DNA of 55,771 nt from Alphaproteobacteria bacterium (GCA_013697055.1 JACCXK010000137.1:1-55771), one strand, 5' to 3'; positions 8,813 through 21,641 are shown, numbered from the stretch's first letter. Program-made: numbers and translations. Notes: generated from the sequence alone by a model not told the origin.

Positions 8813-10024
8813 TTAGGCCATCGCCTTCTTCAAATTCTCGTCAACCTTGTCGAGGAAACCTTCGGTGGTCAGCCACTTCTGGTCCGGGCCGACCAGCAGC
8901 GCCAGATCCTTGGTCATGAAGCCCTGCTCGACGGTGTCGACGCAGACCTTCTCCATGGTCAGCGAGAACTTGGCCAGCTTGTCGTTGCCATCCAGCTTGG
9001 CGCGATGGGCCAGCCCGCGCGTCCAGGCGAAGATCGAGGCGATGGCGTTGGTCGAGGTCGCCTTGCCCTTCTGATGCTCGCGGTAATGGCGGGTCACCGT
9101 GCCGTGCGCGGCTTCGGCTTCCACGGTCTTGCCGTCGGGGGTCATCAGCACGCTGGTCATCAGGCCCAGGCTGCCAAACCCCTGCGCCACGGTGTCGGAT
9201 TGCACGTCACCGTCGTAATTCTTGCACGCCCAGACATAGCCGCCGCTCCACTTCATTGCGGAAGCCACCATGTCGTCGATCAAACGGTGCTCATAGGTGA
9301 TCCCCTCGGCCTTGAACTTGTCGGCGAACTCCGCATCGAACACCTCCTGGAACAGGTCCTTGAAGCGGCCGTCATAGCCCTTGAGGATGGTGTTCTTGGT
9401 CGACAGGTACAGCGGATATTTGCGGCCCAGCGCATAATTCATCGAGGCGCGGGCGAAATCCCGGATGGAATCATCCAGATTGTACATCGCCATGGCGACG
9501 CCGCTGCTGGGCGCCTTGAACACTTCATGCTCGATGGTCTTGCCGTCATCGCCGACGAATTTGATGGAGAGGGTGCCGGCGCTGGGGAACTTGAAGTCGG
9601 TCGCCTTGTACTGGTCGCCAAAGGCATGGCGGCCGATCACGATGGGCTGGGTCCAGCCGGGCACCAGGCGCGGCACATTCTTGCAGATGATCGGCTCGCG
9701 GAAAATCACCCCGCCCAGGATGTTGCGGATGGTGCCGTTGGGCGACTTCCACATTTTCTTGAGCTTGAATTCCTCCACCCGGGCCTCATCGGGGGTGATG
9801 GTGGCGCATTTCACGCCCACGCCATGCTTCTTGATCGCCTCGGCGCTATCGATGGTCACCTGGTCGTTGGTGGCGTCGCGGTTCTCGACGGAAAGGTCAT
9901 AATAGAGCAGGTCGATATCCAGATAGGGCAGGACCAGCTTCTTCTTGATCAGGTCCCAGATGATGCGGGTCATCTCGTCGCCGTCCAGCTCGACCACCGG
10001 ATTGGCAACCTTGATCTTTTCCAT
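8813..10024 (-). CDS. icd: NADP-dependent isocitrate dehydrogenase
   Basis: This 403-residue enzyme converts isocitrate to 2-oxoglutarate in the TCA cycle. It is the eukaryote-like homodimeric type common in alphaproteobacteria. Recognisable parts are [29 protein letters not shown] (substrate Ser), [10 protein letters not shown], the metal-binding [10 protein letters not shown] and [10 protein letters not shown] near the cofactor site. The length is normal. It is divergent from trmJ. Confidence 0.97.
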   Translation of the reverse strand: MEKIKVANPVVELDGDEMTRIIWDLIKKKLVLPYLDIDLLYYDLSVENRDATNDQVTIDSAEAIKKHGVGVKCATITPDEARVEEFKLKKMWKSPNGTIRNILGGVIFREPIICKNVPRLVPGWTQPIVIGRHAFGDQYKATDFKFPSAGTLSIKFVGDDGKTIEHEVFKAPSSGVAMAMYNLDDSIRDFARASMNYALGRKYPLYLSTKNTILKGYDGRFKDLFQEVFDAEFADKFKAEGITYEHRLIDDMVASAMKWSGGYVWACKNYDGDVQSDTVAQGFGSLGLMTSVLMTPDGKTVEAEAAHGTVTRHYREHQKGKATSTNAIASIFAWTRGLAHRAKLDGNDKLAKFSLTMEKVCVDTVEQGFMTKDLALLVGPDQKWLTTEGFLDKVDENLKKAMA

Positions 10025-10107
10025 CTCGTATTTCCTCGAAATTTGATGCGGGAGGGGATATAGCGGGCGCAGTTAAACCAACAAAACCGCACCCGTCAAA
10101 GCGCCAA

Positions 10108-10872
10108 ATGATCCCACCCGCCGTCATCCTTTCCCACACCCAGATGGGCGAAAATGTCGGGTCCGCCGCCCGGGCGATGAAGAATTTCGGGCTGACGGAC
10201 CTGCGCCTGATCGCGCCCAAGATGGAATGGCCCAATGACCGGGCCCAGATGCTGGCCAGCGGTGCGGGCGACATCCTGGAGCGAACCCGGATCCATGGCG
10301 ATGCCAAGGCCGCGCTGGCCGATTGCCAGCTGGTGCTGGCAACCACGGCGCGGGGCCGGGATGTGACGCGCGAAGTGCTGACGGCACAGGCCGCGGCGCA
10401 GCGGTTGCGCCAGGCGTCGGAAGCGGGCGTGAAGACCGCCATCCTGTTCGGCGGCGAACGGGCCGGCCTGGACAATGACGAAATTTCCCTGTGCGACGCG
10501 CTGATCACCATTCCCACCGCGCCGCTGCCGCGGACCAAGGACACCGAGCTCAAGGCCTCATCCCTCAACCTGGGCCAGGCTGTCCTGCTGATGGGCTATG
10601 AATGGCTGAAGTCGGCTGACACCACGCCGGCCGTGCGCATCCGGGAGCGCATTGCGGTGCCTGCCAGCCGCAAGGAATTGGTGGAGCTGTTCGAACATCT
10701 TGAAAAGGAACTGGATGCCGCCGCATTCTTCTTCCCGGCCGAGAAGCGGGGCGCCATGGTGCGCAACATCCGCGCCATGATATTGCGCTCCGGCCTGACC
10801 GACCAGCAGGCCCGCACCATTCGCGGCATGATCGTCGCCCTGGTGCGCAACAAGTATAGAGGCCAGACGTGA
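10108..10872 (+). CDS. trmJ: tRNA (cytidine/uridine-2'-O-)-methyltransferase TrmJ-like
   Basis: This 254-residue SPOUT methyltransferase has the motifs GENVGSAARAMKNFG at residues 14-28, FGGERAGLDNDE near 113, and a knot segment with IPTAP and SSLNLGQAVLLMGYEW near 150-165. The family 2'-O-methylates position 32 of tRNAs, next to the anticodon. The C-terminal helical part (about 180-254) fits TrmJ rather than TrmL. The stop overlaps the start of the next gene. Confidence 0.88.
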   Translation: MIPPAVILSHTQMGENVGSAARAMKNFGLTDLRLIAPKMEWPNDRAQMLASGAGDILERTRIHGDAKAALADCQLVLATTARGRDVTREVLTAQAAAQRLRQASEAGVKTAILFGGERAGLDNDEISLCDALITIPTAPLPRTKDTELKASSLNLGQAVLLMGYEWLKSADTTPAVRIRERIAVPASRKELVELFEHLEKELDAAAFFFPAEKRGAMVRNIRAMILRSGLTDQQARTIRGMIVALVRNKYRGQT

Positions 10873-11738
10873 GCGCCCTTCCTGTTATCGGTCTTGTCCT
10901 GGTTGCCGCGCTGGCCATCGCCTTCGCGGTGGTGCCGCTGCTGCGGATGAAAGACCTGAAGCGCCGTTGGCTGATATTGAGCGGGATCGCAATTGCGATG
11001 ATCGCGATTGGCGGCGGCGTTTATTTCCTGCTGGGAAAGCCGCACATGGCGCAGCGCGAGGCCGCTGGCATCAACACCCGCGAGATCAATGGCCTGATCC
11101 CCTTCCTGATCAAGCGCGTTCACGAACATCCCGAAGATGCGCGCGCCTGGCGCTACCTGGGTCAGGCCTACATGACCGCCAACGATCCGCGCAATGCCGC
11201 CAAGGCGCTGACGAAAGTCATCGCCTTGACCGGCAAGGGCGATGCGCAGCTGGATGCGGCGTATGGCGAAGCGCTGGTGCTGGGCAGCGGCAGCGATGTG
11301 CCGCAGGAAGCGGCAGACGCCTTCGCCGCGGCGCTGGCGGTCGATCCGCACAACGCGCCGGCGCGGTTTTATCTGGGTCTTTACAAGGCCAGCCACAATG
11401 ATCGCGCCGGCGCCATTGCGCTGTGGCAAAGCCTGCTGGCCGACACGCCGACCGCCACGCCGCTGCACCAGATGCTGGTGGACCGCATCGCGATCTTGAC
11501 CTCGCAAGGTCCGGGCGGCGCCCCCAATCCGCGCGCCATGGTGGACATGCTGGCGGCGCGATTGAAGGCCGATCCCAATGACGCGCTGGGCTGGGTGCGC
11601 CTGATGCGCGCCTATACGGTGCTGGGCGAAAAGGAAAAGGCGCAAGCTGCACTGGTGAGTGCCCGCAAGGCCTTTGCCGATAACAAGGACGCCCAGACCG
11701 CGTTCACCACCGCGGCCAAGGCGCTGAAGCTTCAATAA
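10869..11738 (+). CDS. TPR-repeat membrane protein, CcmI/CycH-like
   Basis: This 289-residue protein starts at GTG 10869, overlapping the trmJ stop. Two membrane segments (about residues 4-24 and 34-54) precede a periplasmic region with tetratricopeptide-like repeats (DARAWRYLGQAYMTAND, NAPARFYLGLYKAS, ALGWVRLMRAYTVLGE). This layout is that of CcmI/CycH, which chaperones apocytochrome c during maturation. No other ccm genes are nearby, so the assignment is by architecture only. Confidence 0.65.
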   Translation: MSALPVIGLVLVAALAIAFAVVPLLRMKDLKRRWLILSGIAIAMIAIGGGVYFLLGKPHMAQREAAGINTREINGLIPFLIKRVHEHPEDARAWRYLGQAYMTANDPRNAAKALTKVIALTGKGDAQLDAAYGEALVLGSGSDVPQEAADAFAAALAVDPHNAPARFYLGLYKASHNDRAGAIALWQSLLADTPTATPLHQMLVDRIAILTSQGPGGAPNPRAMVDMLAARLKADPNDALGWVRLMRAYTVLGEKEKAQAALVSARKAFADNKDAQTAFTTAAKALKLQ

Positions 11739-11739
11739 C

Positions 11740-11835
11740 ACTCACCATGGCCGGCCTCCGAGCCGGCCATCCAGAGCAACAAACACCGACGCTTGTTGCC
11801 CTGGATGGGCGGGTCGAGCCCGCCCATGGAGAATT
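11740..11835. repeat. Twin inverted repeats between convergent genes
   Basis: CATGGCCGGC/GCCGGCCAT forms one hairpin, CAACAA...TTGTTG another, and GGGCGG/CCGCCC a third. They lie between the convergent TPR gene and the HpcH-like gene and may terminate both. Confidence 0.5.
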
Positions 11836-11838
11836 GGG

Positions 11839-13011
11839 TCAGTAAGGCATCTTGCGCTTGGTATAGAGCCGGTCGGCCTGAGACCTTTCTTCGGTCGATG
11901 GTCCCATGCGCCGTCCCTCGTCGATCTCCTGTTGCGGCGTTGCGCCGGGAGGGCCGTTGCCCAGCCATTGGACCTTGTTTGCCTTGGCCGCAAGACGGAT
12001 GCGTTCCAGGTCTTCCTCCAACCGCTTGGAGGCCGGCAGCGCGGCGCGCTGCGCCTGTGTGAGGTCGCCCCGGATCGCATCCCAGCCCAGATGCGACCAG
12101 CCATTGTCGGATGGACCGGGCTCGGCAAAGGCAAGGCCGCGCACTGCCATCAACTGTTCCGCCGCCATGGCGGAGCGGCGATTCTCCAGCTTGAAGCCCA
12201 TGCTGATCTCGCCCTTGGGATTGTGCGGCCAGGTATCGGCAAGACGCAGATACTCGGCATTGCTGACGCCCCAGATATGCGAGGCGAAAGACTGGCTGCC
12301 CGCACCGCGCACGCCTTCGATGGGAAGTTCGGGCACGCCGGGCCAGGTCCATTTGTAGCGACCGCCCGCGATGGCGATCTCGGCGGCCTCCGGCGATTCC
12401 ATTTCGCAGATCAGCACGCCATGGGCGCCCGCCGCCAGCGACTGGTGGATCTGCCAGACATTGGCGCGCATCGACGGGCCGTCAAAGCCCCAGGCCGGCA
12501 AGGTGACGAACACCATGGGCGTGCGATGACCCGACGGCGTCGGTCCGCCATCCACCAGTCCCTGCATGAAGTTGCGCAGGCCATCGAAGCTGAAGCTGTC
12601 ATTCTCCATCTCATAGTTGATGGCATCGCACCAGGTCTTGGCCATGCGCTTGCCTTCCTCATAGGTGTCCGGCGCGCCGGAGGCGCCGAACTCCGCATAG
12701 GCGACAACCTGGTTGTCTTCCCACAGCTCGATCGCCTTGTTGATGCGGCGCGGCTTGTAGTTGGGATCGACGGAGGCAACCATCGGCAGGGTGCGGGCCC
12801 AGTTGGCCTTGAAGCCATAACCCTTGCTGGCGGTGCCGATATAATGCGGGCTGTCCAGCATGGAGCGGCCGGTGGCCTTGGGAACGCCCGGCGGATAACC
12901 GTCAGGCGCGGCGCGTCCCTGCGCAATTGCACCGGTGGCGGCGACAGCGCCGGCGCTGACCATGCCGAAGCCTCTCAGAAAATCACGCTTCTTGATGTGT
13001 TTGATGTCCAT
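11839..13011 (-). CDS. Exported HpcH/HpaI aldolase-like protein
   Basis: This 390-residue protein has a Tat-like signal (KKRDFLRGFG then a hydrophobic Ala-rich stretch ending near AIAQG). The mature part resembles the HpcH/HpaI aldolase/citrate lyase TIM barrel, with GAHGVLICEMESPEAAEIAI matching the metal-binding Glu strand near residue 205. These enzymes normally act in the cytosol on 2-keto-3-deoxy acids, so the signal peptide is unusual. The C-terminal 90 residues are helical and charged and have no clear match. The substrate is unknown. Confidence 0.65.
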   Translation of the reverse strand: MDIKHIKKRDFLRGFGMVSAGAVAATGAIAQGRAAPDGYPPGVPKATGRSMLDSPHYIGTASKGYGFKANWARTLPMVASVDPNYKPRRINKAIELWEDNQVVAYAEFGASGAPDTYEEGKRMAKTWCDAINYEMENDSFSFDGLRNFMQGLVDGGPTPSGHRTPMVFVTLPAWGFDGPSMRANVWQIHQSLAAGAHGVLICEMESPEAAEIAIAGGRYKWTWPGVPELPIEGVRGAGSQSFASHIWGVSNAEYLRLADTWPHNPKGEISMGFKLENRRSAMAAEQLMAVRGLAFAEPGPSDNGWSHLGWDAIRGDLTQAQRAALPASKRLEEDLERIRLAAKANKVQWLGNGPPGATPQQEIDEGRRMGPSTEERSQADRLYTKRKMPY

Positions 13012-13044
13012 TGCGTTCCCCAGTTGTTGTTTGAGGAAAGCCTG

Positions 13045-13818
13045 TCACTTCCCTCGCGCGCTGTCAGCCGGATTTATACGCTGCGGTGCAGCACCAAGGC
13101 TGCGCACCAGTTCCTCCAGCGCGCATGTGGCGCGTTCCACCGCGTCGCCGTCGCGGCCGCGCACCACCAGTTGCGCCCCAAAAGGCTTGTCGGCGCCCTC
13201 GCGATAGAAGGGATAGGAGCCAATGGAAACATCCTTGTTGTCCTTTTGCACCTGGGCCAGGCCCGGTGCGATGACACCTTCGGGGACATTGGCCTCCACC
13301 GTCACGCTCTGCACCGAGGGCCCGCGCGGCAGTTCCGGCGCGATGGCCTCCAGCATGACGCGCATCACCATCGGCACCCCCGCCATCACATAGACATTGT
13401 CGATATGAAAACCCGGCGCGCCCGACACGCTGTTGGCGACCAAAGCGGCGCCGTGGGGAATGCGGGCCATGCGCTTGCGCATGTCATTGAACTCGCCGGG
13501 GGGATAGCGCGCTTCCAGCAGGGCATAGGCCTCCGGGTGATAGCCGATGCCCACGCCAAATGCCTTGGCCACCGCATCGGCGGTGATGTCGTCATGGGTG
13601 GGGCCAATGCCGCCGGTGGTGAAGACAAAGTCATAGGCCCCGCGCAAGGCGTTCAGGGCAGCGACGATCTCAGCCTCCGCATCGCCCACCACCCGAACCT
13701 CCTTCAGGTCGATGCCCAGCGCCGTCAGGAAACGGGCGATATGGTTGGTATTGGTGTCCTGGGTGCGCCCGGACAGGATTTCGTCGCCGATCACCAGGAC
13801 TGCCGCGCTTTTCGTCAT
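13045..13818 (-). CDS. CinA-like / molybdopterin-binding domain protein
   Basis: This protein of about 257 residues starts at ATG 13818 (MTKSAAVLVIGDEILSG). The molybdopterin-binding fold is clear from IGDEILSGRTQDTNTN and TTGGIGPTHDDIT (about residues 66-78). It matches the stand-alone N-terminal domain of CinA, whose family includes nucleotide pyrophosphatases, but it lacks the C-terminal amidase domain. It is divergent from map with 46 bases between the start codons. Confidence 0.8.
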   Translation of the reverse strand: MTKSAAVLVIGDEILSGRTQDTNTNHIARFLTALGIDLKEVRVVGDAEAEIVAALNALRGAYDFVFTTGGIGPTHDDITADAVAKAFGVGIGYHPEAYALLEARYPPGEFNDMRKRMARIPHGAALVANSVSGAPGFHIDNVYVMAGVPMVMRVMLEAIAPELPRGPSVQSVTVEANVPEGVIAPGLAQVQKDNKDVSIGSYPFYREGADKPFGAQLVVRGRDGDAVERATCALEELVRSLGAAPQRINPADSARGK

Positions 13819-13864
13819 AGGTTCCTGTTTGGCTTTGGCGTTCAGACCATTATATTGGCCCGGC

Positions 13865-14698
13865 ATGACCATCCTACCCCAGTCCGAGATTTTTGAGGCC
13901 GTCCGCAAGGCCCATTTTGCCGTGACCCTGCATCAGGCATCCGATTTCGAGGGCATGCGCAGGGCCGGCCGGCTGGCGGCCGAGGTGCTGGACCTGATGG
14001 TGCCCCTGGTGAAACCGGGCGTCACCACGGCCGCCCTGGACAAGGTGGCCTATGATACCATCATCGCCCATGGCGCCATCCCGGCCTGCCTGGGCTATCG
14101 CGGCTATCGCCACACCGTCTGCACCTCCATCAATCATGTGGTCTGTCACGGCATCCCCAATGACAAGCCGCTGCGCGACGGCGACATCGTGAACATCGAC
14201 GTCACCGTGATCCTGGATGGCTGGCACGGCGACACCAGCCGCATGTATCCGGTGGGCGAAGTGAAGCGCAAAGCCGAGCGGCTGGTCGAGATCACCTATG
14301 ACTCCATGATGCGCGGCATCGCGGCGGTGAAGCCGGGCGCCACCACCGGCGACATCGGCCATGCCATCCAGAGCTTCGCCGAAGGCCAGGAGAAGTGCGC
14401 CGTGGTGCGCGATTTCTGCGGCCATGGGTTGGGCAAGGTGTTCCATGCCCTGCCCAACATCGTGCATTACGGCAAGCCCGGACACGGCATCGCCCTTAAA
14501 CCGGGCATGTTCTTCACCATCGAGCCCATGATCAACCTGGGCGGCTATGGCGTGAAGGTGCTGGCCGATGGCTGGACCGCGGTGACCCGCGACCGTTCGC
14601 TATCGGCGCAGTTCGAGCATTCCTGCGGCGTGACGGAAACGGGCGTGGAGATCTTCACCCTGTCGCCCAAAGGCTTGGACAAACCGCCTTATCTCTGA
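13865..14698 (+). CDS. map: Methionine aminopeptidase, type I
   Basis: This 277-residue metalloenzyme removes N-terminal methionine after deformylation. Metal ligands lie in [16 protein letters not shown] (two Asp, about residues 116 and 127), [12 protein letters not shown] (His), FFTIEPMI (Glu) and [11 protein letters not shown] (Glu). ATG 13865 gives [14 protein letters not shown], a common alphaproteobacterial start. The radC gene follows 10 bases later. Confidence 0.96.
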   Translation: MTILPQSEIFEAVRKAHFAVTLHQASDFEGMRRAGRLAAEVLDLMVPLVKPGVTTAALDKVAYDTIIAHGAIPACLGYRGYRHTVCTSINHVVCHGIPNDKPLRDGDIVNIDVTVILDGWHGDTSRMYPVGEVKRKAERLVEITYDSMMRGIAAVKPGATTGDIGHAIQSFAEGQEKCAVVRDFCGHGLGKVFHALPNIVHYGKPGHGIALKPGMFFTIEPMINLGGYGVKVLADGWTAVTRDRSLSAQFEHSCGVTETGVEIFTLSPKGLDKPPYL

Positions 14699-14708
14699 CG
14701 GGGACGGC

Positions 14709-15395
14709 GTGGGGGATTCAACCGACAGTGGAACGGCCGGTCATCGCCAGCGGCTGCGTACGCGGTTTCTCAGGGGCGGCGCCGACGCCATGCCCGACTA
14801 CGAATTGCTGGAAATGACCTTGTTCGCCGCCGTGCCCCGGCGCGACACCAAGCCCCTGGCCAAGGCCCTGCTGGCGCGCTTCGGCACCTTCGCCGAAGTG
14901 ATCGCCGCCCCGCCGGCGCGGCTTATGGAAGTCAAAGGCGTGGGCGACAGCATCGTGCAGCATCTGAAGATCGTGGAAGCCGCCGCGCATCGTTCGGCCA
15001 AGACCCAGGTGATCGGCCGCCCTGTCCTGTCGTCTTGGACGACGCTGCTGGATTATTGCACCGCCGCCATGGCGCGGGTGACCAACGAGGAATTCCGCGT
15101 GTTGTTCCTGGACCGCAAGAATGTGCTGATCGCCGATGAGGTGCAGAATCGCGGCACCGTGGATCACACGCCGGTCTATCCGCGCGAGATCGTCAAGCGC
15201 GCCCTGGAGCTGTCGGCCTCCTCCGTCATCCTGGTGCACAACCATCCCAGCGGCGATCCCACCCCGTCCAAGGCCGACATCGCCATGACCCGCGAAGTGG
15301 CCACCGCCGCCAAGGCGCTGGGCATTGCCGTGCATGACCATCTGGTGATCGGCCGCGGCGGCCATGCCAGCTTCAAGTCGCTGGGTCTTCTTTAG
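14709..15395 (+). CDS. radC: RadC-family JAB/MPN domain protein
   Basis: This 228-residue protein starts at GTG 14709. An N-terminal helix-hairpin-helix part ([13 protein letters not shown]) is followed by a JAB1/MPN domain with the metal motif [14 protein letters not shown] near residues 176-190. RadC proteins are often called DNA-repair proteins, but their biochemical role is not settled. Its stop overlaps the stop of the small gene on the opposite strand. Confidence 0.92.
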   Translation: MGDSTDSGTAGHRQRLRTRFLRGGADAMPDYELLEMTLFAAVPRRDTKPLAKALLARFGTFAEVIAAPPARLMEVKGVGDSIVQHLKIVEAAAHRSAKTQVIGRPVLSSWTTLLDYCTAAMARVTNEEFRVLFLDRKNVLIADEVQNRGTVDHTPVYPREIVKRALELSASSVILVHNHPSGDPTPSKADIAMTREVATAAKALGIAVHDHLVIGRGGHASFKSLGLL

Positions 15396-15538
15396 CGGGC
15401 GAAAAACCACCACACCGCGGCCAGCGCGATCACCGCCAGCGCGATGGAAAGCGTCAGCACGGTGGTGACGCCCTTGACGTTGACGGCCTCGCGCGCTTCG
15501 GTTGCGGTTTCAATGATCTTGTCGCCGTCTTTTTCCAC
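15392..15538 (-). CDS. Small single-span membrane protein
   Basis: This 48-residue frame starts at GTG 15538, with CAGGAG seven bases upstream on the minus strand. It reads a charged N-terminus ([19 protein letters not shown]), then one membrane span from about residue 27 and a WWFFAR end. Such short proteins are easily missed by gene finders. It is convergent and overlaps radC by three bases. Function unknown. Confidence 0.6.
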   Translation of the reverse strand: MEKDGDKIIETATEAREAVNVKGVTTVLTLSIALAVIALAAVWWFFAR

Positions 15539-15698
15539 GCGCTGCTCCTGAAAAATACCGCTTCGGCAAGGATGTCACCTCCCCTACCCGCGCACAAGCA
15601 GAGGCTTTACGGCAGGCCTTGGCCGGGCCTTGGCCCGGCCCTTTGCGCGAATCTGTCATCCGCGCTAGAAGCAGCGGCAGTCCAGCAATGGTTTCTCC

Positions 15699-17000
15699 AT
15701 GATCCCCCGCTATGCCCGCGAACAGATGGTTTCGATCTGGTCGCCCGAAAGCAAATTCCGCATCTGGTTCGAAATCGAGGCGCATGCCACCGACGCGCTG
15801 GCCGAGCTGGGGGTGGTGCCGAAAGACGCCGCCGCAAAGGTCTGGGAAAAAGGCAAGAACGCCAAGTTCGATGTGGCGCGCATCGATGAGATCGAGCGCG
15901 AGGTCAAGCATGACGTCATCGCCTTCCTGACGCATCTCTCGGAAATCGTCGGACCCGAAGCACGCTTTGTGCACCAGGGCATGACGTCATCCGACGTGCT
16001 GGACACCTGCCTGAATGTGCAGCTGGCCCGCGCCGCCGACCTGCTGATCGCCGATACTGACGCCCTGCTGGCGGCGCTGAAGAAGCGCGCCCTGGAATAC
16101 AAGATGACGCCGACCATTGGGCGTAGCCATGGCATTCATGCCGAACCCACCACCTTCGGCGTCAAGCTGGCCACCTATTATGCCGAGTTCACCAGAGCCC
16201 GCGCCCGGCTGGTGACGGCGCGCGCCGAGATCGCCACCTGCGCCATTTCCGGCGCGGTCGGCACTTTCGCCAATATCGATCCACGCGTCGAAGAACATGT
16301 CGCCAAGGCGATGGGGCTTTCGGTAGAGCCGGTGTCCACGCAAGTCATTCCGCGCGACCGCCATGCCGCCTATTTCGCGACGCTGGGTGTCGTCGCATCG
16401 TCACTGGAACGGTTGGCGGTGGAAATCCGTCACTTGCAGCGCACCGAAGTGCTGGAGGCAGAGGAATATTTCTCGCCCGGGCAGAAGGGCTCCAGCGCCA
16501 TGCCGCACAAGCGCAACCCGGTGCTGACCGAAAACGTCACGGGCCTGGCCCGCATGGTGCGCAGCTATGCGCTGCCTGCCATGGAGAATGTGGCGCTGTG
16601 GCATGAGCGGGATATCTCGCACTCCTCGGTCGAGCGCTACATCGGTCCCGACGCCACCATCACCCTGGATTTCGCGCTGGCCCGCATGACCGGGGTGATC
16701 GAGAAGCTTCTGGTCTATCCCGAACGGATGCAGAAGAACCTGGATGCCACCCACGGCCTGGTACACAGCCAGCGGGTGCTGCTGGCCCTGACCCAGGCGG
16801 GCCTGCCGCGCGAGGACAGCTATCGCCTCGTCCAGCGCAACGCCATGCGGGCCTGGAATGGCGAAGGCAATCTGCTGGACCTGTTGAAGGCCGATCCCGA
16901 CGTCTCCAAGGCGCTGCCGGCGGCCCAGCTCGAAGCCATGTTCGACCTCGGCTATCACCTGAGCCGCGTGGACACAATCTTCCGGCGGGTGTTCGGCTAG
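15699..17000 (+). CDS. purB: Adenylosuccinate lyase
   Basis: This 433-residue fumarase/aspartase-superfamily enzyme acts twice in purine synthesis, splitting SAICAR and adenylosuccinate. The signature [10 protein letters not shown] is near residue 262, with [10 protein letters not shown] near 88 and [14 protein letters not shown] near 140. It sits in a purine cluster with purC, purS, purQ and purL downstream. Confidence 0.97.
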   Translation: MIPRYAREQMVSIWSPESKFRIWFEIEAHATDALAELGVVPKDAAAKVWEKGKNAKFDVARIDEIEREVKHDVIAFLTHLSEIVGPEARFVHQGMTSSDVLDTCLNVQLARAADLLIADTDALLAALKKRALEYKMTPTIGRSHGIHAEPTTFGVKLATYYAEFTRARARLVTARAEIATCAISGAVGTFANIDPRVEEHVAKAMGLSVEPVSTQVIPRDRHAAYFATLGVVASSLERLAVEIRHLQRTEVLEAEEYFSPGQKGSSAMPHKRNPVLTENVTGLARMVRSYALPAMENVALWHERDISHSSVERYIGPDATITLDFALARMTGVIEKLLVYPERMQKNLDATHGLVHSQRVLLALTQAGLPREDSYRLVQRNAMRAWNGEGNLLDLLKADPDVSKALPAAQLEAMFDLGYHLSRVDTIFRRVFG

Positions 17001-17308
17001 GCCGTCAGCGCCTTCACAGCGGCGGCCAGCTCTTCGGTCATTTTGGCGCGGATCGCGGTGTCGGACACCGAGACGTCCAGTTCACTGCGCAGTTTGCGGA
17101 ACACATCCGCGTCGCCGGCTTCCTGGAAATCGGCGGCAATGACGCTGTCGGCCATGTCTTCGGCGGCCTGGCCGGTCAGGCCCTTTTGCCCCGCGACCCA
17201 AAGGCCCAGCGCGCGATTTCGCCGCGCTTCCACCTTGAAGCGCAGTTCGGCGTCATGCGCCCACTTGCCTTCAAAGCCCTTGCGGCGGTCATCCATGCCG
17301 TTGGACAT
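16997..17308 (-). CDS. ATPase inhibitor subunit zeta (DUF1476)
   Basis: This 103-residue protein ([19 protein letters not shown]) belongs to DUF1476, known as the zeta subunit that inhibits the F1-ATPase in Paracoccus and other alphaproteobacteria. The N-terminal inhibitory helix contains [18 protein letters not shown] and is followed by a four-helix domain. ATG 17308 is preferred because AGGGAG lies seven bases upstream. It is convergent with purB (four-base overlap). Confidence 0.88.
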   Translation of the reverse strand: MSNGMDDRRKGFEGKWAHDAELRFKVEARRNRALGLWVAGQKGLTGQAAEDMADSVIAADFQEAGDADVFRKLRSELDVSVSDTAIRAKMTEELAAAVKALTA

Positions 17309-17491
17309 CTGCAACTCCCTGTAAATAAATGCTTTTCCACACAGTGCCCCACCATCTTAGCAACATTGCGACATGTTCCCATATGGATGTGGGTATGCAC
17401 CGCAAAACATTGCCGCAGCCAAGCCCAATCCGGTAAGTTCAGCCTCCATGGGCCGCGAGGCGTTAGCCGCCCTTTTTCGAGGACAACAGCC

Positions 17492-18256
17492 ATGAAACGC
17501 CGCCGCGTCATCTACGAAGGCAAGGCCAAGATCCTTTACGAAGGCACCGAGCCGGGCACCGTGATCCAGTATTTCAAGGACGACGCCACCGCCGGCAATG
17601 GCGCCAAGAAGGATACCATCGAGGGCAAGGGCGTCCTCAACAACCGCATCAGCGAATATCTGATGACCCAGCTGGCGGGGATCGGCGTGCCGACCCATTT
17701 CGTGCGCCGGTTGAACATGCGCGAGCAGCTGATCAAGGAAGTCGAGATCATTCCCCTGGAAGTGGTGGTGCGCAACGTCGCCGCCGGCTCCATGTCCAAG
17801 CGCTTGGGCATCGAAGAAGGCACCGCCCTGCCCCGCTCCATCATCGAATATTACTACAAGAATGACGGGCTGAACGATCCTTGGGTCAGCGAAGAACACA
17901 TCACCGCCTTCGGCTGGGCCAGCCCGCAAGACCTGGACGACATGGTCAACCTGACCATCCGGGTCAACGACTTCCTCTCCGGGTTGTTCCTGGGCGCCGG
18001 CATCAAGCTGGTGGACTTCAAGCTGGAGTTCGGCCGGCTGTGGGAAAATGACTATATGCGCATCGTGCTGGCCGACGAGATCAGCCCCGACAATTGCCGG
18101 TTGTGGGACGTCATCACCAACGAGAAGATGGACAAGGACCGTTTCCGCCGCGACATGGGCGGCGTGATCGAAGCCTATAGCGAAGTCGCAAAGCGCTTGG
18201 GAATCATGCCCGAATCGGTGCAAGGCGAGAACAAAGGTCCCGTCCTCGTACAGTGA
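17492..18256 (+). CDS. purC: SAICAR synthetase
   Basis: This 254-residue ATP-dependent ligase adds aspartate to CAIR. Motifs include [11 protein letters not shown] near residue 8, [12 protein letters not shown] near 90, and [11 protein letters not shown] near 175. ATG 17492 is used because the frame upstream has no family similarity and an A/G-rich stretch (CGAGGACA) precedes it. The stop overlaps purS, the first link of a four-gene operon. Confidence 0.96.
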   Translation: MKRRRVIYEGKAKILYEGTEPGTVIQYFKDDATAGNGAKKDTIEGKGVLNNRISEYLMTQLAGIGVPTHFVRRLNMREQLIKEVEIIPLEVVVRNVAAGSMSKRLGIEEGTALPRSIIEYYYKNDGLNDPWVSEEHITAFGWASPQDLDDMVNLTIRVNDFLSGLFLGAGIKLVDFKLEFGRLWENDYMRIVLADEISPDNCRLWDVITNEKMDKDRFRRDMGGVIEAYSEVAKRLGIMPESVQGENKGPVLVQ

Positions 18257-18507
18257 GTCCTGCCGTGAAAGCCCGCGTCTTCATTACCCTGAAAAATGGC
18301 GTCCTGGATCCTCAAGGCAAGGCCATCGGCCATGCCCTGAACGGGCTGGGCTTCGGCTCTGTCGGCGAAGTGCGCCAGGGCAAGGTGATCGACCTGGAAT
18401 TGTCGGGCAGCGATCAGGCCAAGGCGAAAGACGAGCTCAAGGCGATGTGCGAAAAGCTGCTCGCCAACACCGTAGTCGAAAAATACGAGATCGAACTGAA
18501 GCCATGA
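18253..18507 (+). CDS. purS: Phosphoribosylformylglycinamidine synthase subunit PurS
   Basis: This 84-residue protein is the small subunit that bridges PurL and PurQ. The core reads [20 protein letters not shown]. The start may be GTG 18253, overlapping the purC stop, or the GTG four codons later, which gives the usual N-terminus. The stop overlaps purQ (ATGA). Confidence 0.93.
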   Translation: MSPAVKARVFITLKNGVLDPQGKAIGHALNGLGFGSVGEVRQGKVIDLELSGSDQAKAKDELKAMCEKLLANTVVEKYEIELKP

Positions 18508-19172
18508 AGTCTGCGGTTATCGTGTTCCCCGCTTCCAACTGCGACCGTGACGCCAAGGTGGCGCTGGAGCAGATGACGGGCAAGACGCCCGCCATGGTCT
18601 GGCACCAGGACAGCGAGCTGCCGGACGTGGACCTGGTGGTGCTGCCAGGCGGTTTTTCCTATGGCGATTATCTGCGCTGCGGCGCCATGGCCAGCCAGTC
18701 GGCGGTGATGCGCTCGGTCAAGGCGCATGCCGACAAGGGCGGCATGGTGCTGGGCGTCTGCAACGGCTTCCAGGTGCTGACCGAAAGCCACATGCTGCCC
18801 GGTGCCCTGATGCGCAATGCCGCGCTAAAATTCGTCTGCAAGCCGGTGGGCCTGGAAGTGCAGGAAACACAGTCCGGCTTTACCCGCAAATATGAGAGTG
18901 GCCAGCGCGTCACCTTTCCGGTGGCCCATGGCGAAGGCAGCTATTTCGCCGATGAAGAGACGCTGGACCGCTTGGAAGGCGAAAACCGCGTCGCCTTCCG
19001 CTATGCCAAGGGCGAAAATCCCAATGGCGCGGCCCGCGACATCGCCGGAATCCTCAGCGAAAAACGCAATGTGCTGGGCCTGATGCCCCATCCCGAGCGG
19101 GTGGTGGATGACGTGTTGGGCGGCACCGACGGCCGCGGGCTTTTCCAAAGCCTGATCGAAGCCCTTTCTTGA
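18504..19172 (+). CDS. purQ: Phosphoribosylformylglycinamidine synthase subunit PurQ (glutaminase)
   Basis: This 222-residue class I glutamine amidotransferase supplies ammonia to PurL. The nucleophile Cys is in GVCNGFQVL near residue 86, and the His-Glu pair is in LMPHPERV near 195. It overlaps purS and lies seven bases before purL. Confidence 0.96.
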   Translation: MKSAVIVFPASNCDRDAKVALEQMTGKTPAMVWHQDSELPDVDLVVLPGGFSYGDYLRCGAMASQSAVMRSVKAHADKGGMVLGVCNGFQVLTESHMLPGALMRNAALKFVCKPVGLEVQETQSGFTRKYESGQRVTFPVAHGEGSYFADEETLDRLEGENRVAFRYAKGENPNGAARDIAGILSEKRNVLGLMPHPERVVDDVLGGTDGRGLFQSLIEALS

Positions 19173-19179
19173 GACACGC

Positions 19180-21384
<2,205 letters not shown>

Positions 21385-21407
21385 CTTACGAACCAAGGAT
21401 CGACGTC

Positions 21408-21641
21408 ATGGGCATGAAGGGCACGGAAATCGAGAAGTTCATCAAGGACGCGTTTCCCGACGCGGACATCGAGATGAAGGACCTGGCCGGTGACGACAAT
21501 CACTGGGCCGCCGTGGTCAAATCATCCGCCTTCAAGGGCAAATCCAGAGTCGCCCAGCACCAGATGGTCTATGCCGCCCTGAAGGGCAATATGGGCGGGG
21601 TGCTGCATGCCTTGCAGCTCACCACCATCGCCAAGGACTGA
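21408..21641 (+). CDS. BolA-family protein
   Basis: This 77-residue BolA-like protein has the H-x-H-free short form with AVVKSSAFKGKSRVAQHQMVYAAL. BolA proteins pair with monothiol glutaredoxins in iron-sulfur handling. A monothiol glutaredoxin gene (grxD) lies about 2 kb downstream on the same strand, which fits a functional pair. It is probably co-transcribed with purL. Confidence 0.88.
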   Translation: MGMKGTEIEKFIKDAFPDADIEMKDLAGDDNHWAAVVKSSAFKGKSRVAQHQMVYAALKGNMGGVLHALQLTTIAKD

